This document shows positions 1-11,431 of a stretch of 64,000 nucleotides of DNA, one piece after another. Within the stretch, counting starts at the first letter, position 1. Every line of letters starts with the position of its first letter. This DNA is from Liolophura sinensis (lineage: Eukaryota > Mollusca > Polyplacophora > Chitonida > Chitonidae): positions 19,415,501 through 19,479,500 of the forward strand of contig NC_088303.1 of NCBI RefSeq assembly GCF_032854445.1, given 5' to 3'. The notes beneath the pieces were generated by a model that was not told the origin of the DNA, did no database searches, and saw only the letters and a program-made list of their open reading frames with translations. The position numbers were made by a program, and so were the translations under genes.

Positions 1-1245
1 GTCCTACTTATGGAAATTTATTTTTCATCAGGAATTTCCATCAAAAGCTTGGCAAACATTTTATTTGACAGTCTGTTTCATTCGTATCTGTGGAAACGTA
101 AATATTCATGCTTTACTTATCTTTATATACAACCACAAGCTAGCTAAAGTACGATAAGACTTAGCCCGTTGGCAAACCCCATAAGACTTGGCAAATGAGT
201 CATCCTGTGTTATTGTATAGGAGTAATGCCTTTTGGAAACTACAAGCTTGCCAAATCATATTAAACTAAGCCAATTGATGATTCTGTACGGTTATGGACA
301 TTCATTTTTATTCAGTAACGTCAGACTTTCTATTGGAAACATCAAGCTTGCCAATCCATATTAAACTAACCCAATGGGTGGTCCTGTGTTGTGGAATTTC
401 ATTGTTCATCAACAAAGTCCGACTTTCTGTTGGAAACATCAAGCTTGTCAGTCCATAATGAAACTTACATATTGGTGGTGCTGTGTTATGGAATTTCATT
501 GTTCATCAACAGAGTCAGCCATTCTGTTGAAAATGACAAGTTTGCTGAACCATATGAAACTAAAGCAATTGGTGGTGCTGTGTTATGGAATTCCATTGTT
601 CATCAACAAAGTCCGACTTTCTGTTGAAAATGACAAGTTTGATGAACCATATGAAACTAAATCAATAGGTGGTGCTGTTTTATGGAATTGTATTGTTCAT
701 CAACAAAGTCAGTCTTTCTGTTGAAAATGACAAGTTTGCTCAACCATATGAAACTAAACCAATTGGTGGTGCTGTTTTATGGAATTGTATTGTTCATGAA
801 CAAAGTCAGTCTTTCTGTTGAAAATGACAAGTTTGCTGAACCATACGAAACTAAAGCAATAGGTGGTGCTGTTTTATGGAATTGTATTGTTCATCAACAA
901 AGTCAGTCTTTCTGTTGAAAATGACAAGTTTGCTGAACCATACGAAACTAAAGCAATAGGTGGTGCTGTGTTATGGAATTCCATTGTTCATCAACAAAAT
1001 CAGACGTTCTATTAGGATCAATAAGCTTACCAAACCAAATGAAACTAACCAATTGGTGGTCCTCCTGTGTTATGGAAATTCATTGTTCATTAGTAAAGTC
1101 AGATTTTACATGTATATTAGAAACAACAAGGCTGCTAAATCAAATGAAACTAAACCAGTTGGTGGTCCTTGGAATTCATCAGTAAATACTTTGTACTGGG
1201 TACAGAAAGATTGCCAGATGTTATGAAATTAAACTGATTTGTGGT
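1..1245. repeat. 97-bp satellite array, open at the left edge
   Basis: About a dozen tandem units. The marker GGTGGTGCTG or its variants recurs near 377, 474, 571, 668, 765, 862, 959 and 1055, a spacing of 97 (once 96) bases. Units between 474 and 1000 are very similar. Units at both ends (before 300 and after 1060) are more diverged, and the last spacings become irregular (106, then about 70). Each unit carries a TTCATTGTTCATCAACAAAG-like core. Because 97 is not a multiple of 3, the short open frames here change frame from unit to unit and are not genes. The array continues outside the window. Confidence 0.93.
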
Positions 1246-3109
1246 CTTTTGTTGTGAAAATCCATTGTTTTCAGTAGGTTGAGGCTTATACTTTTGGCAA
1301 TGACAGGCAGACTGTCTTTTGCAGACAGGCAGTCATTGATGGCAAGGCAGTAACATGGGACAAGGAGATTTTCCGTTAAAATTTCATAAATTTCATTAAA
1401 ATTAAATTTCATAATTTGTAAAATTCCTGATTTCATGTCTCTTCTTTGTATTAGAGTCCTTGTTAAGGTAGCAAGTTTATTACCTTCTTTAATTGAGCTC
1501 AAGTGTGCATTTGTGTGTTTCCTACAAGTGGGACACTACATCTAGGTCTTTTCCCAGGCCTGAATTAAACCTCCATTACATATTAATGACATCAGTCTTA
1601 AACTATTGTAATTTTTGTGCTTTTGGTGTGTGTTTATCTTGACTTGTGTGCATCAGGTCAGTTTTATTATGACAGTGAACAGTAATTTAAGAAATTTTGC
1701 ATTGATTTTTTTCCTTCAGTTTTTGGCTTAAACTTTTACAATAACAAAACATAGTGATTTAGTTAAGTAGTTTGTCATTTTTGCTGTCGGATGTGCTGTC
1801 AGTTAAATACTTTTTGTTCTGTTTTATTCATGTTTGCATTAAATATGGGCATTAGATATAGTGAGAATTGATAAATTTGAATAGCCAATAAAAATTTATT
1901 TAATTAACAATTTAGGCAAAGTGGTGGTGAGGTTAAGCTTTTTGACGAGTTGACAGAAATGCAGCTTAAGGTGTAATTAATGGATGCAAGCTGGCACAGC
2001 GATCTCTTGGTATTTCACACAATCCTTATCTTTGTCTCTATAATTTGCAGCAGAAATTTTCATCTCCACCATCCCCTGTATAATATGCACTATCGAATTA
2101 ATTTTTGTCTTCGTCTATACCCAATATTTTAAGGTGTTATCTGTCGTAGAATATCAGACACTTTGCCCAATTTTTTTCCCTACAGAATTGTTTTGGACAG
2201 TTTTGTAAAGCACTGTACACTTAATGGTTAGGATATAATGTCTGAATTGTCTTTCCATGAATCTCACACACATTTTGGCACTGTTATGTTTTTTTTTTCC
2301 TGCAGAAGTGGGATCTGTTTGGTATGCACTTGTGTGAACAATGGATACACACTACTGTGATGTAACAACAACAGATGAGTTTACATCATTGCCATGGTAG
2401 CACTCAGCTCATCAAACACTTTGTTTGACAGACATTCAAAGGAAGCAATCCATACAGCTGCAACCAGTACACATTGTGAATTTTTCTTTAACATGTCTTA
2501 AGAAGATGGTTTTGATCCACGAATGAGCTCCAGCCATTATCACCACAGTTGCTTTGTTGGTTGTTCACAAGAGCCATGCTTGATCTGTTTGTTCTTTGAC
2601 TGGAGATTGCCTGTCTGTGAGAGTGCTAGTTTGTTCTCAGAGATGGCCTTTACAGGCTCAATGCTGTGACAATGAGCTCTGCATTTTTAACCTTCGCAAA
2701 TCTTTACAAATCCAACACATGCATAGCTTAATCAAGACATCTTTTTTTAATGAGTATTGATTTTTTTTAGAACCACTTATGACATTGGTGCCATTTTTTT
2801 CTGTAATTATAATCGCTAGTCTCTCACAGAGTTTCTGTCACAGACATTCAGTTCATAATACATCTCAAAATCACTTAAAAAAAGCCCCCAGCGATTCATA
2901 GTTAAAGAGCCGGATATTAGTGCAGGTGGGAAGTTGGTTAATGACTGAAGATATTAACCTCTGGCTTTGTATACCTGCCTTACACAGTCCGGACACACAT
3001 GCTGTGATGGAGATTTTGCCTGTTTGTATATCCATGTCAAAGCTAAAAGGACCTCTAAAAATTGAAGTTGGCATCTCTAAGTAGACCACTTAAAACCGTG
3101 CAGAAATAT
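1246..3109. other. AT-rich DNA, no supported gene
   Basis: Unique-looking AT-rich sequence. Two intron-3'-end-like sites are present (long T tract then TACAG at about 2185, and T tract then CTGCAG at about 2305). The frames after them close quickly and no AG-GT donor follows. I see no RNA gene or mobile element here. Confidence 0.5.
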
Positions 3110-3450
3110 ATACTTTCATTTATTTTTTTAGATTTTTTGTGAGGAGAGTTAAACTCGTTCAAACATTTGAATTCTAAGGTGGGCTTTATGGACCATACTA
3201 TCAGAGTTTAGGAACTCTGACGTCACAGGGAGTTTTTCCAACTCTAATCACAACACTGGAATAACCCTTTTTACCCACGAGTCAAAGATTACTGATAAAA
3301 GATTCCGAAAAAAAAAAAAAAAAAATGTAATGTGACATCAGAGTTTCTAGATACCGTCAATATGGCTCATAAAACCACCTTACTATTCAAATATTTGAAT
3401 GCCTTTCAACATTCTTTAAAAAATCTGAAAGAATAAATTTATTTTTACGC
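3110..3450. mobile_element. fold-back (MITE-like) element with about 115-base inverted arms
   Basis: The left arm (about 3112-3237) and right arm (about 3332-3455) are imperfect reverse complements. The left reads AAACATTTGAATTCTAAGG, then CTTTATGGACCATA, then AACTCTGACGTCAC. The reverse complement of the right reads AAATATTTGAATAGTAAGG, then TTTATGAGCCATA, then AACTCTGATGTCAC. The similarity continues outward through a GATTTTTT-containing stretch. The centre is about 95 bases with an A run at 3309-3325. This fits a non-autonomous inverted-repeat DNA element. No coding capacity or clean target duplication was seen, and the superfamily is unknown. Confidence 0.75.
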
Positions 3451-3764
3451 ATAGTTTTCGGTTGATTGTTTGATGAACCTTACTTCACATTTTAGCTTTT
3501 GTTTTTCACTTTAACTCTACATTACAGCGTTCTGTGTTGATTGAGCTAAAGGTTTAGTATTTAGTGGATTGATACATTGTACCATTGATTGAGAGGATTT
3601 GTTGTAACTTACACGTGTGATTGTCTGATTGTGTGATTGTCTGTCTGTCTGTTTGTTTGTTGCTTAAATTTTTAAATTCCAATGTTTTAATTCAAGTAGC
3701 AAGAACACAAGATTATGAAACATTAATTGGACGTGTGTCTCATTTATTGAAAATTTGCACATAA

Positions 3765-3850
3765 AGTATTTATTTCATTGGTGTTTTACGCATTACTCAA
3801 GAATGTTTCATTTATATGATGTTTGTATAAATTGTTGTTTCATGGGCAGA
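3765..3850 (-). mobile_element. SINE family 1, decayed fragment
   Basis: TGGTGTTTTACGCATTACTC followed by AAGAATGTTTCATTTATATG matches the 3' half of the full-length SINE at 26655-26918, reverse-complemented, with a TATTTATTT tail on the left. The tRNA head and central GC-rich domain are missing. The small open frame over it is a by-product of the element. Confidence 0.75.
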
Positions 3851-6800
3851 ATAAATCATTTTCCAATGTTGGAAGAGGCCAGTATGATAATTTCATGTTT
3901 CAATGAAAATTGTGTAATGTATGGCAAATGTGCACTTTCCCAGCAATTTTTACCTATTGAAGACATGATTTGAAAATCTTGGAAAACAGGCAGAATGATA
4001 AAAATATCCAGATGGGACAAAATAAAAAAGTGGATTTTCAGTTTTATTTTTTATCCCATTTCTGGATTTTTTAGTTTTGGCTTCTCCATAAAACACAAAA
4101 TAAAATCGGTGTTGCATAAGAATCGGCTTGAAAAACACATCTGATGGAAACATTTTCATTTCTCCATTTGCGAATGTAATGGATTTCCACTTGTCTGGTG
4201 GGTGACATGAGGTAATTTGTTTAAATCTTGCATTTTTCTTAACTACTAATGAGTAAACTGTTCAGATGTGGTACACACTTTTATAAAATTCATTTATTGC
4301 CATGATCTGATTGTTATTTATTTTTTTTAAATTCCTGTTTTTGTCCATTTTTACCACATTTTACACTTTTCCTTGAGTTTGAGTGTTACGCTGTGAGCAG
4401 GCTGACCTATTACATGGATGAATAGATCAGAATCAAACAAAATGCGTCATCCAAAAAGTGCTCAACTTTAGGTGAAATGAATGTAGCATGTACCCACTCC
4501 AGTTCCCCCTCCCCCCCCCCCGCCACACTCAGTCAGGATGGGAATGTTTGTTTATAAATCGATTATACATGGTGAAAAGCCTTTACTACAAAGGTATGAA
4601 AGATATTTGACATATATTGCCGTACCTAGTGTATTAACTTGCACTTGGCAAATAAGAGATGTTGATGGATTCTGCTTTTTCTTCAAAAGACCTACATCAC
4701 TATATGAAAATATCTTTGACATGATGTTTTCAGGGACCGAATGTAATACGACATCCAGTTGTCAAAAACATCAAAAATTTCAAACTATCAAAATGACACA
4801 TGGAAACAGCCCTTGAGTTGAAGTATTGCTTTCTGTCAGTTTGTCTGGTGACAGTCTTGGCTTGGCACAATGTGCAATTAAGACAACTGTGAAAAGAGGA
4901 TATCGTAGGCTTTGTCGTCTCACTGGTACACATACTATTTCCGGTACGCGTCACTTATGTGTGCAGTAGTGAGGTGTTGACAGTTTGGTAGTGTTTTCCA
5001 TAAACCAGTGATGAGTGAATTAAAAACACTTCAGTCAAAGAAAACATCTAACTACTTAGCCAAAACTTAGTGACCGGCCTGCTTCGATCAGATTGTAACT
5101 GTATGACACCAGTGACCTTGGCTATATGGAGCAGAAAAGTGTTTCCCCCATTGATATAGTGATTGCTGACAGTAATTTGTCATGGCTGCAGTTTCTTGAT
5201 TTCAGAACAGGATGTTTTGTCAGCCAGTTATCTCGTGGCAGATAGTGCTCTTTTTATCCGACAGGCGAACCTGTTGTGACAATTTACTAATAAATTTATT
5301 TTCAGCATCACTGACTTCCTTATAGTTTCGGTGACCTGTTTAGTTGGTCTTTTCCACCTGTAGATATTTTCTATCAGTTTTGATGCATTCAGTTAAATCC
5401 CAGTTGACAACATACAGTTATTTTACATATTACATGTACACATGTGTTTTATGATAATACTTGTTGTGACATCTTAAGGCAAAAAAAACCCCATTAATAT
5501 GAAGTATATAACAGATGAAAGACCGCTAAACACTGTGCAGGGAAATAGTTTGATTTATATTTGGGTATTATAAAGGGTATCACTGACTTCATATGCATAT
5601 TTTTGACTTGAAATAGTTCACTTCGAGGTCCATTTGGTGAATGCATTCATAGATCTTTTTGTATAAGCACTTAGAATAAAGAAATCGGGCCGTCTGTATG
5701 TGTCAAGAGACAAAAATGAAGTCACTGATCCTGATATTGTCAGAGAACGCCACCGTAGTATTCAAAGTTTCAAATAATTAAAAGTTTCAAATTCATTTTA
5801 CTGGGTTGAAAAAATTCTAAAAAAAAAAAATAAAAATAAAAAATCCAAGATGGTAATTAAAGGCCTTGTATGTGCTATAAACTTACAACACATACAAGTA
5901 TTTAAAGACTGCTTGTGTTTAAATGAAAATATAGGCCACAGGACATGCTTACTGCCATTAGTTCTTGCTGGTACGATGAATTGCTGCAAGGCATGCAGAT
6001 CAATATACGTGTACCTGTTCTTGTCAGACTTCAAAGAAACTCTTCAGATGACACGCTATGAACTTGTCAGACAAGATTACACCTGTCACTCAGTATTAAA
6101 GTACTAAGGAACTCAACAACCATTGTAGGTCTCATCCCGAATAAACATACAAGCATGGACACTTTGATTATACCCTGATAGGACAAGGTGAGCTGTTTTG
6201 TCACATGACTAATCAAAGTGGAGTCACCATTCCAGCTCTCTGCAAGCTTAGATTACCAGTTGATTGAATTCTACCTGTAAATAAGTGTAAAAAAAATTGC
6301 ATAATTTACTTGCTATATGGTCATGTTGAATTCCATGTGCAACCTCAATTTGTCTTGCAAGAGACCAAATCACAGACTTTTCATTATATATATATATATA
6401 CCATACCTTTTCAATAATTAGAGTCGCATTTTCAGAGACTGTATACCGTAGTGCCTTGCGAGGGCTGTTTCAGTTAGTTTTAAGTTGTAAACACTATTTG
6501 TAGGGAGTAGGGGATTACCGGCAGTTGATCAGTGACAAGCTGTCTGCACCTCCGTCACGCCTCGGTGAGTCTCACCAACTTGGCTTGGTAGATTTATGAT
6601 TGTGTTATAATGGTTGTGTCTTCTTAGCGCTCATATTGTAAAGGGATTAATGAATCTGGAATGTAATTGATAAAAAATCAACCGATGATAAATAATTGAT
6701 TTGAAATGTAAGAATTTAAAGAAACAGTAATATTTATGTCCTGGTAAGTATAAAGGTTTGTGGTAGATGCAGGTTGCAGTGTGCAGGTGCTCAGCTTTTC

Positions 6801-7749
6801 GTCTTGCTATTCGGCTTGGAGAATGAGCGACATTGTATTGGAAAGTTAATTGATGGTTAGCGTTAGTGTTGAAATACTCCGTGACATTGATCATTAAATG
6901 TCCCATATGAGCTGTTAAATACACTCTGGGGAATCAGCCAGACAATACCTCCTAAGCAGTCACAACAGGGGCTTGTCACATTATGGTCATCAGACTCACA
7001 TAATGCGATGTCACATTATGGTCACCAGACTCAATCAGGAAGGCGAGTGTATGTCTAATGTTTTAATTTAGATTTTTTAGAAACACAGATAAATGAAGAA
7101 AACGTTAAGACTTTAAGAAAAAGAGGTAAAAATGTGAGAGGCCACGTCCTAGGTGGTTTGTGTTCCCTGTGAATCTCATTACTGTGGTACATGAAGTGTG
7201 AAAAAGTGTTGAACTGCCCTGCAAAAAGAAAAAAAACCCAAAAAACCCCACCAAGACTGCTTTGTGGAAATTTGCATAGAACATCTGCATGTATGTCTCA
7301 GCCTGACTGACTCATTATGTGAGGGTAATAATAATGATAATAATAACAGTTTATTTTCTGATGGAGATCCATTAATGACAAACCAATCTTACTTGAGTCT
7401 CTAATCCACATATAATTCACACAAAACGTTACATGCATGTAAGACACAGTATATACACAATATAGATGGACCTGAGAGATAAGAGGTGGTCACCGACTGT
7501 ATACTAGGACAATATAGTACATCATAGATATTTCACACTTAGTGAACAGAAACGTATTTTGACGTGAGATGAAATGCATTTCAATTCATTTATTGAAGAC
7601 ACGGACATTCTGTGATCTTATGACATGTATAGGGTGTCACAAAGAATATTTAAGAGAATTTTCGTTGTAAAGTTTTGTTTTGGTTTTTATAGACAGTTAA
7701 GTTGTGGTTGAATAGGTGGCTTGGGGTTAGTCCATTCAGGCATGTGAAC
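3851..7749. other. AT-rich DNA with minor repeats, no supported gene
   Basis: It holds a C run at 4506-4521, a short (TA)n at about 6385, an A-rich tract at 5819-5842, a direct duplication of GTCACATTATGGTCA at 6975 and 7010 (35 bases apart), and a TAATAA-rich patch at about 7325. Open frames up to 97 codons exist on both strands, but none shows a recognisable domain or a convincing pair of splice sites. Confidence 0.5.
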
Positions 7750-7802
7750 ATTAGTACAGTTTTATCACATTATTGCCTGTTCGTGGCAAGTATGATATTT
7801 TC
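7750..7802 (+). repeat. dispersed repeat A, copy 1
   Basis: CAGTTTTATCACATTATTGC then TGTTCGTGGCAAGTATG is repeated with a few changes about 1.2 kb downstream (8985-9040). The unit is about 50 bases and its class is unknown. Confidence 0.7.
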
Positions 7803-7823
7803 CTCTGTCGTCATTCATTTTAG

Positions 7824-7949
7824 GATTTGAGACGTTTCTTGACTCGGTGTCATATATTGTGCTTTTAACATGTTTAAAATCATCCATGCTTGATGCCCAT
7901 CCACGGAAATCCATCTGTTATTTTTACTGCATCACAGTACAACATGCAG
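7824..7949 (+). CDS. candidate internal coding exon, unknown protein
   Basis: A pyrimidine-rich stretch (TCCTCTGTCGTCATTCATTT) ends in TAG at 7823, a good 3' splice site. The sequence is then open for 41 complete codons in one frame (two bases first, one base left over) to CAG|GTATCT at 7949/7950. Both ends are phase 1, so the exon would be symmetric. The predicted peptide includes DSVSYIVLLTCLKSSMLDAH and RKSICYFYCITVQ. I recognise no domain. It lies upstream of the promoter-like island at 19 kb, so it would belong to another transcript. A chance open frame of this length is possible, hence the low confidence. Confidence 0.28.
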
Positions 7950-8734
7950 GTATCTCAAAAGGGGTACATTTTCTAAAATGTAGAAATGACACTGGATACC
8001 CAGGAACATTGACATTAGTGTTCCTTCCGATTCCTTTTATTTAAGATCTAAAGACAAATGCTCAAGCTGTATAATTAAGGAAAAAGATAAGCGTTCAGTC
8101 TGTGAATTCAAGAAGGATTATAAGCACTTTATACTGTAGTATGTGTATGAATTCTTACTTTGGGTTGGTATTGAGTTGTACAGGCATACATGGTCTCCTT
8201 CCAAATAAAATCATTCAGGGAGAGGTTGAATGGGGTCACTGAGGTGACTTCTAGAAATTGGCAGATCCTTTGTGTGCATGTCACATTTCAGGGTGATTGT
8301 GCACCTGATCTAGATTGTGGGATCTTCTGTCTGACTCAACCACAAACCGGTTAGACATGGCTGTCAGCCAGCAGAAAGCAGTAATCAAGACATCCTCTTT
8401 TCCAGAACATAGGCCATTTTTACAGCTATTACTCTGGGATTGCCAAAATTCTGGGATCACTATCGGGAAGCTAATTTGATTGAGCTCCAGGTATTTTAGG
8501 TCCTCAGGGAATTCAAAAGGCAGGAAGTAGGAAGTATTTTTTCAAGAAATAAGAGAAAAAGATTTAATGCTAGCTCCTCGTGAATGAATAGACGTATTTA
8601 CTTGTCAATGGGTCACCTGATTCAGGACGCAGAAGAATTGTATTTGAAAAAAAAAGGTTTGAAATTATTTCATAGATTATAGTTGCATTGCACTCTACCA
8701 TCCTAATTGAAATTTACCTAAAAGTTTTTATTCC

Positions 8735-8840
8735 TCTGGACTCTGCCCGGTTTCTTCACACCATAATGGCGGTCACCTTGGTGTAAATGAAATATTCTTG
8801 ATTATGGCATAAAGCATCAGTCAAATAAGTAAATAATTAT
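8735..8840 (+). mobile_element. SINE family 1, 3' part, the only plus-strand copy found
   Basis: CTCTGCCCGGTTTCTTCAC, then CCATAATGGCGGTCACC, then AAATGAAATATTCTTGATTA and a TCAAATAAGTAAATAA tail correspond to the central domain and tail of the SINE in sense orientation. It is diverged and lacks the tRNA-like head. Confidence 0.8.
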
Positions 8841-8984
8841 CGTATTTATGTAGTCATAAATTGGTCTTAATCACAGTATGATTTAGTACGGACATTAAAT
8901 GCATTATTCATCTACCTTATTTTTGTACACCTGTGACGCAAAAGCTTTTGCCACTCAGTTTTAATAGGTTTTAATGTTGCTTTC

Positions 8985-9040
8985 AGCACTACTTCAGTTT
9001 TATCACATTATTGCCAGTTTGTGGCTAGTATGTTCCACTG
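8985..9040 (+). repeat. dispersed repeat A, copy 2
   Basis: CAGTTTTATCACATTATTGC then AGTTTGTGGCTAGTATG matches 7750-7802. This explains part of the open frame beginning at 8974, which is therefore not taken as a gene. Confidence 0.7.
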
Positions 9041-10479
9041 TCAACATGTTAAATTATAGTGCTGTCTTACTGAAATTGCAGGCCAATGACACCATCCACC
9101 ATCCAGAGCATACTGATATTGGGGAGACCAGTATATGGCCTATATCCTTATTCTGTATCATTTATATACTGTGATATCTGATATTTTTGTTTTTTGAGGA
9201 TTGACCTTTAAGAGGATTTGAATCAACTGTTGAAAGAAATGCATTCTCAAGCTATAGATATTAATGTGGGGTCATTAAAGGCCTTGTAAATCAATAACAG
9301 TTTGCTACCCTGTATTTTAATCCTTATGTTTTTTGGGGAGTTGACATAAATCCAGATGTGATCTCTGACATGGACAGAGATTGACTGGCTAAGATGATTG
9401 ATGACTTCTCCCGTCTCAAACACTAATGATTTTACGTTCAACTTGTCTCGTTGAGGACCAAACAGGACCATAACTCATTGGATGGCTTCGGTTTTCCCAC
9501 CAATTTTGCCGTTGATTTTATCTCCAGCTGACTCGGTCGTGCATTATCAGCACGGGAAGCAGGAGCAATTTTTGTAGTGTGAAATTTGCTGACATGTCTG
9601 CCATTAATATTGTTCTCGGGGTATAAGAGGGCGCTCCCCAAGGATTCGGGTTTGATTCGAACAACGTAAAACTTGTTAAGCGCCGACCTGACGGTCCCAA
9701 TTCTACAGTCACACCTCGTTCTGTGTACATAATCATATTAGCGTTAATTGGCCTTGGTGCGGCATAAATGGTACCATAATGATAACTCAGAAAGCCATGG
9801 TTTCGAGGTGGAGATTATGGATTATGGTCTTTTATTTCCCCCCCCCCCCCTCCCCCAGCCACCAAAGAGCCCATTCAGGCTTCAGTGGCTTAAGCTTGTC
9901 TTGTCACAGCTGCCAGGCATGAGCCTCTCTGACAGATGAGTTGCTGATTTCAAACTAAGTCAAGTATTATTTCGCAATGCCTAGGTAAAATTGATGTACA
10001 ATTACAAGAAATGGACTAATAATTTCGGGAAGGGGGTGGTTTTTTGTTTTGTAATCCACCAGGTTATGATTGATTACAATTTTTTCTCAGTTTTCAGAGG
10101 TATAATCGCCTTCAGAAGTCTTAAAAGATTCCTTAAAATATATTTCATGAACATGAAATATCTTGTTTCACATCTGTTTTTTTGTTGACATTAATGAATG
10201 AATAGATATGATTTTTTATAAATCTGGCAAAAGATACCTGTACTGACAAACATGCAGCTAGGTACACGTATAAGAAAGCATAAACAGTGAATGATTTTAC
10301 CACCAATTTACCTTCCTCCTTTCTAATATTGAAAGGCAGAAGAGAAATCTGTACTATAGAACTATGAAACAGGAAATATAGTCCCACTGTGCCATTATGT
10401 GCTGATTAAATTTCCTTTTTCGGTTTGTTGCAATTTTTTAGTGTGAAACATAGGGAGAAAAAAGAATGTTGGTAATATT
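9041..10479. other. AT-rich DNA with a C/T tract, no supported gene
   Basis: A C-run polypyrimidine tract at 9838-9856 ends in CAG and is followed by 26 open codons to a stop at about 9939. No donor or further support was found. Two overlapping minus-strand open frames (9438-9736) fall in a slightly less AT-rich patch without recognisable motifs. Confidence 0.45.
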
Positions 10480-10626
10480 TTTTTGATTTGTTTGATTGGT
10501 ATTTTACGCCGCATTGAAGAATATGTAACTTATGCGATGGTAGGTGTGAGGAATCCAGACAGAACCCGGGGGAAATCCACGAACATCCGTAGGCTACTAG
10601 GTGACATTCCCACATACGTGTTCGTA
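10480..10626 (-). mobile_element. SINE family 1, decayed copy
   Basis: Starting with a T-rich tail and GATTGGTATTTTACGCCGCA, it retains GAACCCGGGGGAAATCCACG and CATTCCCACATACG from the central domain. It is diverged and 5' truncated, with no clean target duplication found. Confidence 0.85.
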
Positions 10627-11193
10627 ATATTATCAAATTTAGATCAGACCATTTTCTCATGAGCTGGGTTGATCTGACCAATGTGACTAAGATTTTCTCA
10701 GCCCTGTCCCGCTTTGCTGAATCTGACCAGTTTATTTAGGGTAATGACCTTCCATTGATTTAACATACAGAGTGTCTAGCGTTTAGTCACTTTTCTGGGG
10801 AAACCACTATGATTGGGCTGTTACATTCATTTTATTGTCTGAGTAATAAAATTTCAGAGTGCTTTCTGTATTAGTGAATCTTATCATTGATGAAATAGTT
10901 CCTCTAAAACCAGAATATTGTATATCTCTCATTGCTTCTGGCCCGTCTGGAAATTGAGACAGGTATAAAACGAAAGCAGTCTTAAATGAATTGGCGAGAC
11001 ATATATCCATGCAATGATGTGGAAAGCGAACGCCCTACTCTGAGACTACTACATGCCCATCTTGAGAGATATGGCTCCGTTAGCACTGAGGCACACCCTG
11101 GTAGATAAATTTCCTGAGGGGCTCTGACTTGATCTACTTTGTGTGAAAGTCTTTTTCTCAAAGGGCCAAAGGTGGTACATATTTAAGTGTCAA

Positions 11194-11418
11194 TTTATTT
11201 ATTTATTAATTTGATTCATGTTTTACGCCGTACTCAGGAATATTTCACTTACATGACGGTGACAAGCATTATGGTGGGAGGAAAACGGGCAGAGCCCGGG
11301 GGAAACCCAAAACCATCTGCAGGTTGCTGGAAGACCTTCCCACTTACGGCTGGAGAGGAAGCCAGCATGAGCTGGACTTGAACTCACAGCGACCGCATTG
11401 GTGAGAGGTTTCTGGGTC
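11194..11418 (-). mobile_element. SINE family 1, short form with exact target duplication
   Basis: On the minus strand it starts with the ATGACCCAGAAACCTCTCAC region, followed by a B-box-like GTGAGTTCAAGTCC, the central domain (CCCGGGCTCTGCCCG in reverse) and an ATAAA-type tail. It is flanked by the identical 13-mer ATTTAAGTGTCAA at 11181-11193 and 11419-11431, so its boundaries are exact. Compared with the copy at 26655-26918 it lacks the first 40-odd bases carrying the A box. The open frames on both strands here are not genes. Confidence 0.95.
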
Positions 11419-11431
11419 ATTTAAGTGTCAA

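Noticed and set aside
1-1226. Plus-strand open frames of 70 to 116 codons
   Set aside because: They lie within the 97-base satellite, whose period is not a multiple of 3.
4537-4816. 92-codon open frame after a C-rich tract ending in CAG, with CAAAG|GTATGA inside
   Set aside because: The polypyrimidine tract is a low-complexity C run, no domain is seen, and this length is expected by chance in 64 kb.
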